Origin: Alopecurus myosuroides
Lineage: Eukaryota; Streptophyta; Magnoliopsida; Poales; Poaceae
Length of the DNA: 64,000 bases
Assembly: GCA_028641055.1 (NCBI GenBank)
Contig: CM054063.1
Coordinates: forward strand, 181,728,756 to 181,792,755
Reading direction: 5' to 3'
A program made the translations under genes and the position numbers. The notes beneath the pieces were generated by a model, which did not search any database, was not told the origin of the DNA, and was given only the letters and a program-made list of their open reading frames with translations. This document shows, piece by piece, positions 48,355 to 60,585 of the stretch (position 1 is its first letter; each line of letters starts with the position of its first letter).

Positions 48355-49942
48355 TGATACGTCTCCAGCGTATCTATAATTTCTGATGCTCCATGATAAT
48401 ATTATGCCAATTGCTACATGTTTTCTCCCTTCTTTGTAGCATTTTTACACGTTTCCCGGGACTAACCTATTAACAAGATGCCAAGTGCCAGTTCCCTATT
48501 TTCTGTTGTTTTTTATTTCAGAAAAGTTGTTCTAGAAATATTCTCGGAATTGGACCCCACAAAGCCCGAAGTGCCTATATTTCCCGGAAGCATCCAGAAG
48601 ACCAAAGAGGAGTCGAAGAGGGGCACCAGGTGGCCCACACCATGGGGTGGCGCCCTCCCTTGGCCGCGCCAGGGGGTGGTGTGGGGCCCCTAGGGCTCTA
48701 CCGCCTCTGCCCTTTTGCCTATTTATTCCCCCGGATGGAAACCCTAGGCACCTGATCAAATATCCCCGAAAAGTTCCGCAGCCGCCATCGTCGTCAACCC
48801 AAGATCAGGGGGTTCTGAAGCTGTCTCTCGCACCCTGTCGGAGAGGAAATCATCACCGGAGGCCTCTTCATCACCATGCCTGCCTCCGGAGTGATGCGTG
48901 AGTAGTTCATCCTTGGACTAAGGGTCCATATCAGTAGCTAGATGGTTGTCTCCTCCTCTTATGCCTCCATGTTTAGATCTCGTGAGCTGCCAAACATGAT
49001 CGAGATTGATCTAATGTAACTCTATGTGCTGTGTTTGCTGGGATCCTATGAATATTAAACTTATGCCAAATTGATTATAGTCTTTATTGCATATGCTATT
49101 TGTGATCTTGCATGCTTTACGTTGCTAGTGGTTTCTATGGCCAAGTAGTTGCTAGTGACTCCAAGAGGGAGTATTTATGCTCGATAGTGGGTTCATGCCT
49201 CCTTTTTGCCTATGCTCGAGTGACAGAAACGTGATAGGAGAGGACGTGATGTTGCCACTAGGGAGAAAACATCGGTGTGAGTGCCCGCGTGTACAATCAT
49301 TGCTTACATTACACACTTTGTTTAATGCAGTTATCTGTTGCTTGCAACTTAATACCTAAGGGGGTTCGGATGATAACCTCAGGGTGGATTATTAGTCATA
49401 GATGAAGTTGGATTATGGTCTATGTATATTGTTGTAATGCCCGCACTAAATATCATAGTAGTCATCATGTCATGAATGTGCACTACGGTGCAACCTTTAT
49501 TTGTCAATTGCCCAGCTGTAATTTGTTCACCCAACAAGCTATCTTTTATGGAGATACGCCACTAGTGAACCTATGAACCCCGATCCATTTTCTTACATTG
49601 TTAAACAAACCACTACAATTTCCTGCTTTCCTTACTTACTACAAGCATACACCATTTTCCACACTATATGTCTAATCTTTGTTCTTAGCAAGACCGGTGA
49701 GATTGACAACCTCACTGTACCGTTGGGACAAAGTATTTTGGTTGTGTTGTGTGCAGGTTCCACGTTGTTGCTGACACCGGTGAGGCGCCATCACCACCAT
49801 CAGTGGCATCAACCTTCTGAAGATCCTCTTTCTCCTACTGGATTGATAACCTTGGTTCTTAACTAAGGGGAAAACTCCTACCGTTGTGCTCATCACACCC
49901 TCCTCTTGGGGTATCCCAACGAGTGCAAGATCTGCACCATCA
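48355..49942 (+). repeat. Type C 5' LTR
   Basis: Starts TGATACGTCTCC, ends gcaccatca. Contains the GC-rich U3 hairpin at 48628-48690 and the TATA-like gcctatttattcc near 48717. Confidence 0.93.
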
Positions 49943-49953
49943 AGGAATTTTTC

Positions 49954-49970
49954 TGGCGTCATTCCGGGGA
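49954..49970 (+). promoter_or_regulatory. Primer-binding site, tRNA-Asp type
   Basis: tggcgtcattccgggga, 12 bases after the LTR, is a mutated form of the tRNA-Asp complement TGGCGCCGTTGCCGGGGA. Confidence 0.7.
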
Positions 49971-50135
49971 GAAAGAAGTCTTCTGGCAAGGGGAGTCTCT
50001 CACTCTCAACCTCTTTATTTTGTTTATTGTCTTGTTTTTATTCTTGTCTTGTTGTGCTTTATTTATCGAAAACATAAAAAAAATTAGTTCTTATTGTAGT
50101 TGTTATTTTTTGTCACTACGTTGTTATTTTTCATC

Positions 50136-50750
50136 ATGTTGTTCCCTAAGTTTACATTGAAAGATTTGCCGGTAGGAAGTGGTTCTATACTTGGAAAGGA
50201 CACTATCAAAGAATTCTTTGATCATGTTAGTAAGCATGATAACTTTGAGGAAAAATCCGTAGTAGAACTTGCTCCCAATTACGAGACTGCTGTAACTTCT
50301 TTAGTTAACATGCTAGAAGCTAGGTTTGTCAACCTCCATCCCATAATACAACATATGTTCCGCAACTTGATTAACATTGAAGATGTTGAGAAAAGAAACT
50401 TCGTCTTACAAACTATGCTTAAAGAATTTGGAGATGTTGCTATAGAAGCTAGAAAAGTCTTTGATCGTTTCAATATGCTTGGCTCATGTGTAGACATTGT
50501 TGGTGCTCCAGAAAAAACTGAATCTAATAATGAAAACGAGGATAAAATACCAATCCCCTTTAAATTGGTGGCACTGCATGAAGCCCAAGAAAAGAATTTT
50601 GATTGGATTGTTCCTAAGAATTTATTTGATGAAGATAGTAAGCCTAAAAGTACTAAGAGAGGAGCCTACGAAGCTCACTTAGATAAAATGCAATGCATTA
50701 TTAAAGAATTGCCAAATCTTTATTTGAATGCCTCACTTGAAAATACTTGA
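50136..50750 (+). CDS. Intact 204-aa ORF of the non-autonomous Athila-like element, unknown function
   Basis: The start at 50136 (MLFPKFTLKDLP) was preferred to an upstream in-frame ATG at 50100 because the intervening residues are a hydrophobic run translated from poly-T leader sequence. The product is soluble-looking, acidic and leucine-rich with predicted helices (for example DTIKEFFDHVSKHDNF and MLKEFGDVAIEARKVFDRF). No gag, zinc knuckle, protease or RT motif is visible. It takes the gag position behind the primer site. It is the only uninterrupted ORF of its element and one of few in the retrotransposon part of the window. Its role is unknown to me; a packaging or RNA-binding role would be a guess. 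Confidence 0.7.
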   Translation: MLFPKFTLKDLPVGSGSILGKDTIKEFFDHVSKHDNFEEKSVVELAPNYETAVTSLVNMLEARFVNLHPIIQHMFRNLINIEDVEKRNFVLQTMLKEFGDVAIEARKVFDRFNMLGSCVDIVGAPEKTESNNENEDKIPIPFKLVALHEAQEKNFDWIVPKNLFDEDSKPKSTKRGAYEAHLDKMQCIIKELPNLYLNASLENT

Positions 50751-53483
50751 GTTGCTTTCTATGCCTAGCTGAAAGGCGTTAAAGAAAAGCGCTACCGGGA
50801 GACAACCCGTTTTATTTCTCTGTTTTCAACCCATTTTCCTTTGTTTTATTTTGTGTGCTTTGCACCTGGGTGTTTTCTATTTCCTTAGCAACCCCTCTGT
50901 ATCTTTTTTTTGTGTTTTTTTTTAGCCAAGTAAAGCCTCTAGTGGAAAGTTGAAGCTATATTTCGGATTTCTGCGCAGGAAACACATTTCTGCTGTCCAC
51001 TGTTTATTCCGTATAAAATCACAAAAAAAATCAAAAATTACCTGGGTTTTTTTGTGCGTAATCCTGGGCTGTATACGCAACTTTTCTTAGTTGACCACTT
51101 TTTTATTTGAGCAACAGAAGATTTTCGAAAAAAAACATCTTTATCTTCCGACCTGTTTTGACAGATTTGTGCTAATAATTGCATTTGCATCTTAATCGCT
51201 TTCTTTTGGTGTTCTTTTGAGAAAAAAAGTTTTAAAATAAGTTGTGACAGTAGCTAATATGTTTTTGAGTATTAGACTTGTGTTGAAAATGAACCATGTG
51301 AATTTATTATTTCGATTGCACTAACGTTGCTAGTGAAGATTGTGAGAAGTTTGGTGTGAAGGAAGTTTTCAAGGGTCAAGAGAAGAGGATGATATGACGT
51401 GATCAAGAAAAGTGAAAATCCTAAGCTTGGGGATGCCCCGGTGGTACATCCCAGCAAATTCCAAGAATACTCAAGCATCTAAGCTTGGGGATGCCCAAGG
51501 CATCCGCTTCTTCATCGACAAATTATCAGGTCACTTCTAGCGAAACTATATTTTTATTCAGTCACATCTTATGTGCTTTACTTGGTCTTTTATTTTTTCT
51601 TTCAATTTGTTTTTATTTTTTGCTTTCAGTTTGTTTTTATTTTTTCAATAAGCTTGGTTGGACCCCAGCATTCTTTTATTGGAGAGTGACACGCTCCGCT
51701 TTTTCATGGGAATACTTTGTATTCTTAATCTTTGTTTGGTTGCTGTATTTATTTAGCTCCTGTTTTGCATGCATCTCTTCTTAGAGTTGTTAGTTTTAGT
51801 AGTGTTATCTGAGTACTCTCATGTTTGCTTTCTGTATCATAAAGAGTATTTTTGTTAAAACATATCTTGTATGGTGCTTGTTGGGAGAAGAAACTGATGT
51901 TTAAACTAGAATTTTTAACAGTGCAAGTAGAAGCTTGTATAGACTGTTGCTATAACTTTTTCATGCCATGCTAAATGTTATTTTAGTTCTAAATCCCTGT
52001 GATGTTGAGTAGCATGAATAGCCTCAAATATCTGAGAGAGTTTAATATTTCATTGAAAGATCATGAGTTGTTCTTGTCATAAGGAAGCATAAATTTATGG
52101 TATTCTCTATCGAATGTTTTATTTGGTTGACTTGGCGCATGCTCACACCGTGTTTATGACTATGAACCAGCCACGAATAGCCTCCATGGACACTTAGTTT
52201 TTGAACTTGTGATACCGATTATGCTTTAATTAATGATTTTTATGTCGCTATGCATGATTATGGCTATTATGCTCTCTTGATTTGTCGCTCCTAGTCTTTT
52301 GCTAGCCTCCATCTGTACTAAGTATGAGCTCTACTCGTGCATCCAACTCCCTTAAACCAAAGTGTTTCCCATTGTGTCCACCATACCTACCTACATGTGG
52401 TATTTAACTGCCACTCCAAGTAAAGTGCTCATGTGTTACCTTTAAATCTTTCAAGATTACTCCTGCTTTATGTTCCTGTTTTTGCTCATGAGGACGTAAA
52501 TAGAGAATCTTTATCTCACTTGTTGATTGGATTTCACGCCCTGGACTAGTGGCTTCATCCGCGTATCCAAATGATAGAAGAGTTGGCAGCGGGGTGCCTA
52601 GCCCCAAATTAATACACACAAAATCTCTTCACTATTTTTGCCCCTGATTTATCAGTCAAAGCATAATTGTGTAAACAAAAGAGAAAGAGGGATGACCTTC
52701 TACCCAGATGCGTCCTTCACATGGGAGCCGCTCTTGTGAATCCAGTTGGCTTGTGACGTTCTGTATTTTCTGTTTACCATTCGTTGACATTATCATACAT
52801 CTCCCAAAATATAGACACTCCACCATGGTATGTGATTGTTGGCAGGCACCCGAGGATTCGGTTAGCCATGGTTTTTGAAAGATGGATGGGAGGAGTGTCA
52901 AACTTTTAATATCTATGTTTAATAAAATAAAAAGCTCTAGCACATGAGTGATCCCTGCTTCCCTCCGCGAAGGGCCTTTCTTTTACTTTTATGTTGAGTC
53001 TCCATCTTCTAACTTTATGCACAGTTGAGAGAGCATTTTTGCCATTCTGAGTTATATGTGCATTTGTCCCATAAACATCGATAATTGCTTCATGATGTGA
53101 TATCATTTGTTCTAAAATTATTTGCTCTAGTATTCCTCATGAACTTTGAAGGTGTCCTCGCATTTATGTTTTGCCCCACTCTTATGGACTAGCGAAATAT
53201 CACTTTGCCATGCTTTCTCTAAACCTGAAACAAACGTTTATCTTTCTTTGCATTATTATTCATGATCCTTTGTTTGAGATACTCTTCATGATGAAAAGTG
53301 ATTTCTTTACTTTATTATTAAAGTTCTATTTATCATGTTTGTGTTTGAAGTTCTATGATCTCATCTTACATATGCCTTTACATTTTTTATGATCAAGATT
53401 ATGTTAGTAGCAAGTCACCTCAGAAATTATTGTTTTATCGGTTACCTACTCGAGGACGAGTAGGAACTAAGCTTGGGGATGCT
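50751..53483 (+). mobile_element. Non-coding 3' internal region of the Athila-like element
   Basis: Begins with the phrase gaaaggcgttaaagaaaagcgct and contains two aagcttggggatgccc phrases near 51423 and 51482. It is collinear with 27990-30990 and, in reverse, 61887-64000. It carries a single copy of the segment that is duplicated in the 16259-32558 element. Closes with cgaggacgagtaggaactaagcttggggatgct. Confidence 0.75.
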
Positions 53484-55072
53484 TGATACGTCTCCAACGT
53501 ATCTATAATTTCCGATGCTCCATGATAATATTATGCCAATTGCTACATGTTTTCTCCATTCTTTATAGAATTTTTACACGTTTTCCGTGATTAACCTATT
53601 AACAAGATGCCAAGTGCCAGTTCCCTGTTTTCTGCTGTGTTTTATTTCAGAAAAGTTGTTCTTTAAATATTCTCGGAATTGGACTCCGAAAAGCCCGAAG
53701 TGCCTATTTTCCCCGAAAGCATCCAATAGACCGAAGAGGAGTCGAAGAGGGGCACCAGGGGGCCCACACCATGGGGTGGCGTCCCCCCCTGGCCGCGCCA
53801 GGGGGTGGTGTGGGGCCCCCAGGGCTCCACCGCCTCTGCCCTTTCGCCTATTTATTCCTCCCGGATAAAAAACCCTGGGCACCTGATCAAATATCCCCGA
53901 GAAGTTCCGCAGCCTTCGTCGTCGTCAACCCTAGATCGGGGGGTTTTGAAGCTGTCTCTGGCACCCTGCCGGAGAGGAAATCATCATCGGAGGCCTCTTC
54001 ATCACCATGCCTGCCTCCGGAGTGATGATTGAGTAGTTCATCCTTGGACTACGGGTCCATAGCAGTAGCTAGATGGTTGTCTCCTCCTCTTATGCCTCCA
54101 TGTTTAGATCTCGCGAGCTTCCTAACATGATCGAGATTAATCTTATGTAACTCTATGTGCTGTGTTTGCTGGGATCCAATGAATATTGAACTTATGCCAA
54201 GTTTATTATAGTCTTTATTGCGTATGCTATTTGTGATCTTGCATGCCTTCCGTTGCTAGTGGTTGCTCTGGCCAAGTAGTTGCTAGTGACTCCAAGAGGG
54301 AGTATTTATGCTCGATAGTGGGTTCATGCCACCTTTTCGCCTGTGCTCGAGTGACAGAAACGTGACGGGGGAGGATGTGTTGTTGCCACTAGGGAGAAAT
54401 AGCGGTGTGAATGCTCACGTGTACAATCATTGCTTACATTACACACTTTGTTTAATGCAGTTATCTGTTGCTTGCAACTTAATACCTAAGGGGGTTCGGA
54501 TGATAACCTGAGGGTGGATTATTAGTCATAGATGCAGTTGGATTACGGTCTATGTATCTTGTTGTAATGCCCGCACTAAATATCATAGTATTCATCATGT
54601 CATGAATATGCACTACGGTGCAACCTTTATTTGTCAATTGCCTAGCTATAATTTGTTCACCCAGCATGCTATCTTTTATGGAGACACACCACTAGTGAAC
54701 CTATGAACCCCGGTCCATTTTCTTACACTGTTAAACAAACCACTACAATTTCCTGCTTTCTTTACTTACTGCAAGCATACACTATTTTCCACACTATGCG
54801 TCTAATCTTTGTTTTCAGCAAGACCGGTGAGATTGACAACCTCATTGTACCATTGGGACAAAGTATTTTGGTTGTTTTGTGTGTAGGTTCCATGTTGTAG
54901 CTGACACCGGTGAGGCGCCATCACCACCGTCAGTGGCATCAACCTTATGAAGATCCTCTTTCTCCTACTGGATTGATAACCTTGGTTCTTAACTAAGGGG
55001 AAAACTCTTACCGCTATGCTCATCACACCCTCCTCTTGGGGTATCCCAACGAGTGTAAGATCTGCACCATCA
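53484..55072 (+). repeat. Type C 3' LTR
   Basis: Starts TGATACGTCTCC and ends gcaccatca. It aligns along its whole length to 48355-49942, with roughly 7-8% differences in the parts aligned by hand. Confidence 0.93.
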
Positions 55073-55825
55073 AGGCCATGCCAATCACGTCGCAGCATGC
55101 CGAGTGCGCCGTGAGATTCCTCGACTCCATCGTGTGCAGGTTTGGTGTCCCACACAACATCATCACAGACAACGGGACCAACTTCACAGCCAAAGAAACC
55201 TAGGATTTCTACAAGGAAAAGGGGATAACTCTCAGTTTCGCCTCGGTAGCTCACCCGCAAACCAACGGCCAAGTCGAACGATCCAATGGATTAGTTTCGG
55301 CTGGCCTAAAAAAGCGGCTAACTCATTCGGCTACACCCAGCAGCAGGGCATTGGGCTGAAGAACTACCATCGGTGTTATGGAGCCTACGAACGACACCAA
55401 ATCGATCGATCAACTACACACCATTCTTCATGGTATACGGAGCTGAGGTCGTGCTACCCGAAGACGTTAAGTTCAGCGCCCCACGAGTCGTCGCGTACAG
55501 CGAAGAAACCTCCACCAAGGCACTCGCAGAAGACGTGGATGCGCTGGATGAGATCAGGGACATCACACTTGCCAGATCAGCAGTTTATCAGCAATCGCTG
55601 CGCAATCACCGCAGTCGTCGCATACGACAAAGATCTTTCATGGTAGGTGACCTAGTGTTGCGACTCAAGCAGAAAGAAGGACACAAGCTAGAGCCACCAT
55701 GGGAAGGGCCCTTCATCATACATGAAGTTAACCCAGGAGGCACCTACCGCTTGAAGAATCCAAATACAGGCAGCATCTACTCCAACCCGTGGAACGTGGC
55801 ACATCTCCGCAAGTTCTACCCCTAG
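55073..55825 (+). pseudogene. Tat integrase, C-terminal part
   Basis: Continues the integrase after the nested element: FGVPHNIITDNGTNF gives the second catalytic aspartate (55168-55170) and NGQVERSN the glutamate (55275-55277). A stop TAG at 55201 and a frameshift before 55373 break the core. The C-terminal frame 55373-55825 contains FFMVYGAEVVLPEDV and the DNA-binding tail WEGPFIIHEVNPGGTYRL, ending with NVAHLRKFYP. Confidence 0.9.
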
Positions 55826-57226
55826 GATTTCATCCCCTACTCGCAAGAAATAAGGCTGTACCAGCCACATTGTAGCTCGAGCAAATACATGGCCTTTCAG
55901 CCATCACAATAAAAACATGGTTTCTCAACCATAACTGCAAAAGACTATACAGTCGCCCTTTCCATTTTTTTTTATTTCTTCTTTTACATGTTAAAGGTCA
56001 CACCCAAACACACGGTTCCTACACCAAACCGGCATCAGCAAAATCTTCGGGTACTCACACTCGAGGAAAATTTTTACAAGGTAACAAGGTACACACCTTA
56101 TGAACACCTTAATCGATTAAAACATACAAGGTCACAAGGTACACACCATAAAAACTACAACATACAAGGTACATACACCTTAAGGATCTACAGCTATTGC
56201 CGAGCAGCCGCCTCTTGAAGCAGTCGCTCGGTCTCCGCCGCAGTTAGTCAAATAATCTACTCTGCAGCAGGACGCACAACCTCATAATGAGGGACAAAAT
56301 CTACATGTGGTCCTCGGGTGTCAGGGAGTCGCGCCACAGAATTGAACTTAACCTCAGGATGCCACAAACGCACGAAGGCGAGCGCCACCTGAGCACCACA
56401 GATGAGCTGCTAGCGCACGCACACGCGAACATCCCCCACCCGACGGAATAGCCTCAGCAAGCCACTCAAGCTATCCGGAATAACACCAAAGGGGTAGAAC
56501 ACCCGATGGACAGAAGTGAGGGCCTCCCGGCAGGATTCCACCAAAAGCTGCGCCTGACTCGCCCGGTACTGAAGAGTGGCCAAAAAAAAACCACGGCTAC
56601 GGTCACACCAGAAATTGCTCGCGTGACGGTTGGAGCTGCTTGACTACTGAACAACACGATTGTCCACCCAGTGACCCTCGCATGCCCCATCAGGTTCAAC
56701 AACTGCATGGATAGCAAAAGTGTCAAAACACAAGCAACAATATGCAAAAAAGCACCCAGGGGCTCGCGGGGCTTAGAGAGCATGCCCTTTGCAACGCTCT
56801 CCAGCTCCTCCATCACAAATTGCTCGCGGTCTGTATCAAGTTTCTGCTTCGACTTAGCAACATCTGCCACGCCTCGCAGAGCCTTGAGCTTACGCTCTCC
56901 ATCCGCGACACGGTCACAAAGTGAAGCGAACATATTGGCAGCCGCAACCACCGGCTCAGTCGAAGGAGCAGCTCCACTCAATGAACCTCCGCCGGAGCCC
57001 ACAACCTGGAAACAACAACAAAGCTTCACATATAAAATTATACCCCACTCGACAATGTACCACACAAGATCTTCGGGTGCTCGGGGGCTACTCCCATCAG
57101 GAGAATACAGAGTAAGGCGTGACAACAACACCGACACTCTCAAAAGCATCTCGATTGATAAAACAAAGTACGGGAATACATCCCAAGGTTCATTACACAC
57201 AAAGTCATACAAAGACAGGGGTCAAC
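55826..57226 (-). other. Sense 3' UTR and possible downstream exons of the antisense gene
   Basis: Just after the integrase stop is plus-strand 3' UTR with acaaggtacacacc repeated at 56080-56170. On the minus strand, coding-like blocks preceded by splice acceptors occur: 57005 down to about 56758 (VVGSGGGSLSG, then a helical ADGERKLKALRGVADVAKSK stretch) and from 56703 down to about 56200 (LVESCREALTSVHRVFYPFG). They could be further exons of the gene at 57227-60206 if its TAG at 57227-57229 arose by mutation, or a separate unit. The 217-bp gap 57006-57226 has an acceptor but only a weak donor. Confidence 0.45.
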
Positions 57227-60206
57227 CTAAGGAACTACGGAGGCAGTTCCACTCGCAGCGGGCTTTCCACTACGGCCGCGGGAAACTACCTCAGAGAGCG
57301 ACTTCGCAAGCCTCCCCACGTGGTCGCCAAAGGGACGAAGCGCTACCTTTTTGCCCAGCGAGTCTCGAGGAAGCTCCGAGTACACCTTCTCCAGGTCACC
57401 CGAGATGACGTGCGCCAGGGCAAACTGGATGGCCGTCTTGGCTCCGCACTCGGTCTGCGCAAGGGAGTACTCCTGAAGGGGATCATCCTCACCCAGGAAA
57501 ACTTGCAGGAGGCCGCCAAGGGTCGCAGGAACTGGCACATCCACGAGCAAGCGTTCGTGCCGCTGTGTCAACACTCGGACATCATCACGGAGGAGGGAGC
57601 AAGCTTTGTTCCCATGCTCCTGCAGCTGGGTGCACGCATCCGTTAGAGTGTCGCGCCGAATAGATCCACGCAGCTCCTGCCCAACTCCCATAGCACCTAA
57701 ACAGAGACGGAGCAGGTAAAACACCAGAAAGTGAAGGAATGAGCTTAGTCGAAGGAGATTCGAGCGTGACTCACCAGCCAAAGTCTAGGCCAAGGGACGA
57801 AGGACGCCGACCAGATCACTGTCGTGCTTCACGCTCGCTTCCTCCAGCTGCTTCAAGGCGTCCTGCGCCCCCGCGAGACTATCGGCTGACTGCTTGCGCG
57901 TGGACTCCAACTCCTTCCGAGTAGACTCCAGCTCTTTCTCAAGGTCTTTTATCCGAGAGGAAGCCTCGCCCTTCTCGGATTTCAAGCAATTGACCTCATC
58001 TGCAGTATAAAGAGTGCAATCAAAATAACAGTCGCAATCAGGAAGAAACGGAAATAAGGCAAAAAGTGTGTGCCAACTTACTTTGAAGGGTCAGGTCGTC
58101 CTGGACGAGCTGGTCGCGTTCTCCCCGAAGAGAAGCACAATCCGCCTCAGCCGAAAGAAGCCGACGCCCAAAATCAGCGAGGGAATCAAGAAGGGCCTGC
58201 AAAACTCCGAACAAAAGTTAGAGGGACGTCACTTGAGCCTATACATGATTGTACACATTCAAGTATAGCCCCGGGGGCTACTCCCATCGGCATTACTGCC
58301 GTGCACCCGATCAAAATCAAAACCAAGAAACAGCTCAGAAAAGAAAAATCTCGACTTGAGTCCATAGCCAACTACAAGAAGTTGACCATAGACTCGGGGG
58401 GCTACTCCCATCGGGAGCACTATCGTGCACCAGATAAAAGAAATAGAGAAGAACAACTTGCATGAAGAAGAAAAACACTTTACCTGGCCTTGCACAGCGG
58501 ACAGAGGATCAGCCAAGCTGGCCGAAACCTCCTTGCTCGCTGACGCCCCGACATCTCTAGGCCGCCCACCAGCAAAGTCGGGCATCTCGTATTCCGGGAT
58601 GTCGACTGCCTTCGCTGGGTTCGGGGGTTTTCGAATGGGATCTGCAGCTGGAGAGACGTCTGCGGGAGCCTCCTTCCTCTTCATGGACGGAGTCGAAGAA
58701 GCAAATTGATCTGCGCTGATGGTCGCAAGGCTACTGCAGAAGCTAGAATCAGAAAAGACAAGGAAGCGAATTCGCAACAAAAAGGGAGAATGCACAGAAC
58801 TTACTCATCCTCATCATCATCGTCAAGAATGTCCGGGTTCCAGGCGGTGGAGATCCTCGACTGACGAATCACGGGAGGAAGCACGTTGAGAGGAGTCACC
58901 CGAAGAGGCTCAACCTTCTTGACGGGATCATCACCCAAGGAACTGTCCTTAGAAGTGAATTCATCCTCCTCCAGCTTGCGGCACTTGCGATGATGGAGAT
59001 GTTCGCTATCCGACTTTTCCTCCTCCTCCACGTCGTCGCGTTCGGAGCTTGAATCAGCATCTGCAATGCTGGTGTCGTGAGGGGCTTCAGCGTTACTCGC
59101 CAGAAGATCTGAGACATCATCTGCAGAAACTGGCGGGTAACAAGTCGTCACGTCCCGATTCTACAAAAGACAAGAGAAAGAGGAGAAGGATTTCAATCGA
59201 CCAAAACCTAGGCAAGAAGAAACAAAAAGCGAAGGAGAAGATTAGGGAACTCACCTCAGTCGGAGGGTTCCCTGCCTCAAGTGGGTCGAGAGGGCATGTC
59301 GAGTAGCCCTCTCCCTTCTTTAATTTGGTGATAGCCACGATTTTCTTGTCGAATTCGGCATTCAAAAGAATATCATCGCATACACGGCTCTGGTCGTTGA
59401 CGCCCGTGTACTCCCACATGGTGGTTGGCCTCTCTTGAAGGGGTTGGATCCTCCGGTGCAGGAACACACCTGACAGATGTATCCCGTTCAGCGGAGTCCC
59501 CAGCTCCTTGTTCCGGAAGCGTGCCACCTTCACGAGTAGGGGGTGACGACCTTGCCTTACTCGGCTGAGAGCGAATGCAGCCATGACTTCCGCCGCTTCA
59601 AAACAGCGAATTGCGGGAACTTGGGGACGCCACCCGCGCTGTCATCCATGACGTAGAACCACTTTCGGCGCCACCCCTGGGCCGAGTCGACGAAATTCAT
59701 CTCACCTGAATCCCGAAGCCTCCGGTCCTCAGTGGATCGCCGGTTCTTTCGCCCGGCTGCTTCTTCTCTCAAAAGATCTGCACTTTGAAGATGTCTTTCC
59801 AAAGCCCCCAGTGCGGACGGATGCCGAGAAAACATTTCACAAAGCACGATAAAGCACGAAATGCGTTGTATCGTGTTCGGAGGAAGGTCGTGCAGCTGTA
59901 TGCCATAGACATCTAGCAGCCCGGCAAGAAATGGATGGAGGGGGAAGGACAAATCTCGGGCGATGTGCTCCGAGAATGCGACGCGTTCGGTGTAGAGGGG
60001 GTTGGGCATATCCTCCTTCTTCGAGGACATGCGCACGCGCTTGGAGCTCTCCGGGGCAGCAGCCCCTCCCTCTGCATCTCCATGATGCTTTTATTCGTGG
60101 CGTTCGACGAGCGCCAATAGCCCGTCTTCTTCGACGGGGCCGCCGTGGACGCGCTCCCCACCTCCTTGCCGGATGCAGCTGTGCCACGCTTCTTTGCTCC
60201 TGCCAT
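57227..60206 (-). pseudogene. Antisense spliced gene of the Tat element (gypsy-type transposase_28-like protein)
   Basis: Opposite-strand gene between integrase and 3' LTR. Six exons can be joined with GT-AG introns in matching phase: 60206-59255, 59160-58805, 58733-58484, 58196-58082, 57999-57775, 57696-57227. Start MAGAKKRGTAASG at 60206. Exon 1 carries the plant 'putative gypsy-type transposon' domain (FPLHPFLAGLLDVYGIQLHD, then HLSGVFLHRRIQPLQERPTTMW). Exon 2 is acidic, exons 4-5 are coiled-coil-like (KDLEKELESTRKELESTRK), and exon 6 ends ASVVP. Frameshifts near 60055 and 59575 in exon 1 and a TAG near the end of exon 5 kill this copy. Function is unknown; related antisense genes exist in other grass Tat elements. 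Confidence 0.8.
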
Positions 60207-60300
60207 TGGGAGTCGCTCGTGCTCACAGAGGAGAAGGCGTGCGCAGAGGAGGAAGAAGATGAATGAGGACCGGGAAAGTTACTTTTCCCCTAAGGCCCAA

Positions 60301-60310
60301 TATTTATATC
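60301..60310 (-). promoter_or_regulatory. TATA box of the antisense gene
   Basis: Minus-strand gatataaata lies about 95 bp upstream of the ATG at 60206, followed by a CT-rich leader typical of plant genes. This implies a promoter independent of the LTRs. Confidence 0.55.
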
Positions 60311-60585
60311 AGCGCCAGGATGATCCGAGACGTTGATATACGAACGCGGCACTCATCGCAGCTGCCAGGCGTGAAGCGGAAACGATGAGGGGGGCAGTTA
60401 CCCCCGCACTATCTTTACGAAAAGATCGTGCGTATTTACAGTGCACGACCAGCAGAAAAACCGGGACACGACCGATCGTTTCCGGTCAAAAAGCCGACAC
60501 AGTGGGCCCGCGCGCTCTGCCCCACTTCGTCACGTCCCATCGGGAGCAGTCGAGTCCGCGGTGATGTCACTGCGCACCTCACGAC

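Larger units (their letters stand above)
48355..55072 (+). mobile_element. Complete non-autonomous Athila-like element, TSD AGGCC
   Basis: 6718 bp with LTRs 48355-49942 (1588 bp) and 53484-55072 (1589 bp), flanked by perfect AGGCC at 48350-48354 and 55073-55077. A tRNA-Asp-like primer site follows the first LTR, and the polypurine tract aagcttggggatgct precedes the second. The interior holds one 204-residue ORF and a long non-coding 3' region, with no protease, RT or integrase. It sits inside the integrase gene of the Tat element. Confidence 0.93.

Noticed and set aside
56671..57408. 245-codon open frame on the plus strand
   Set aside because: It is the reverse-strand shadow of antisense coding-like blocks that have splice sites and coherent protein; the plus-frame protein has no motif.
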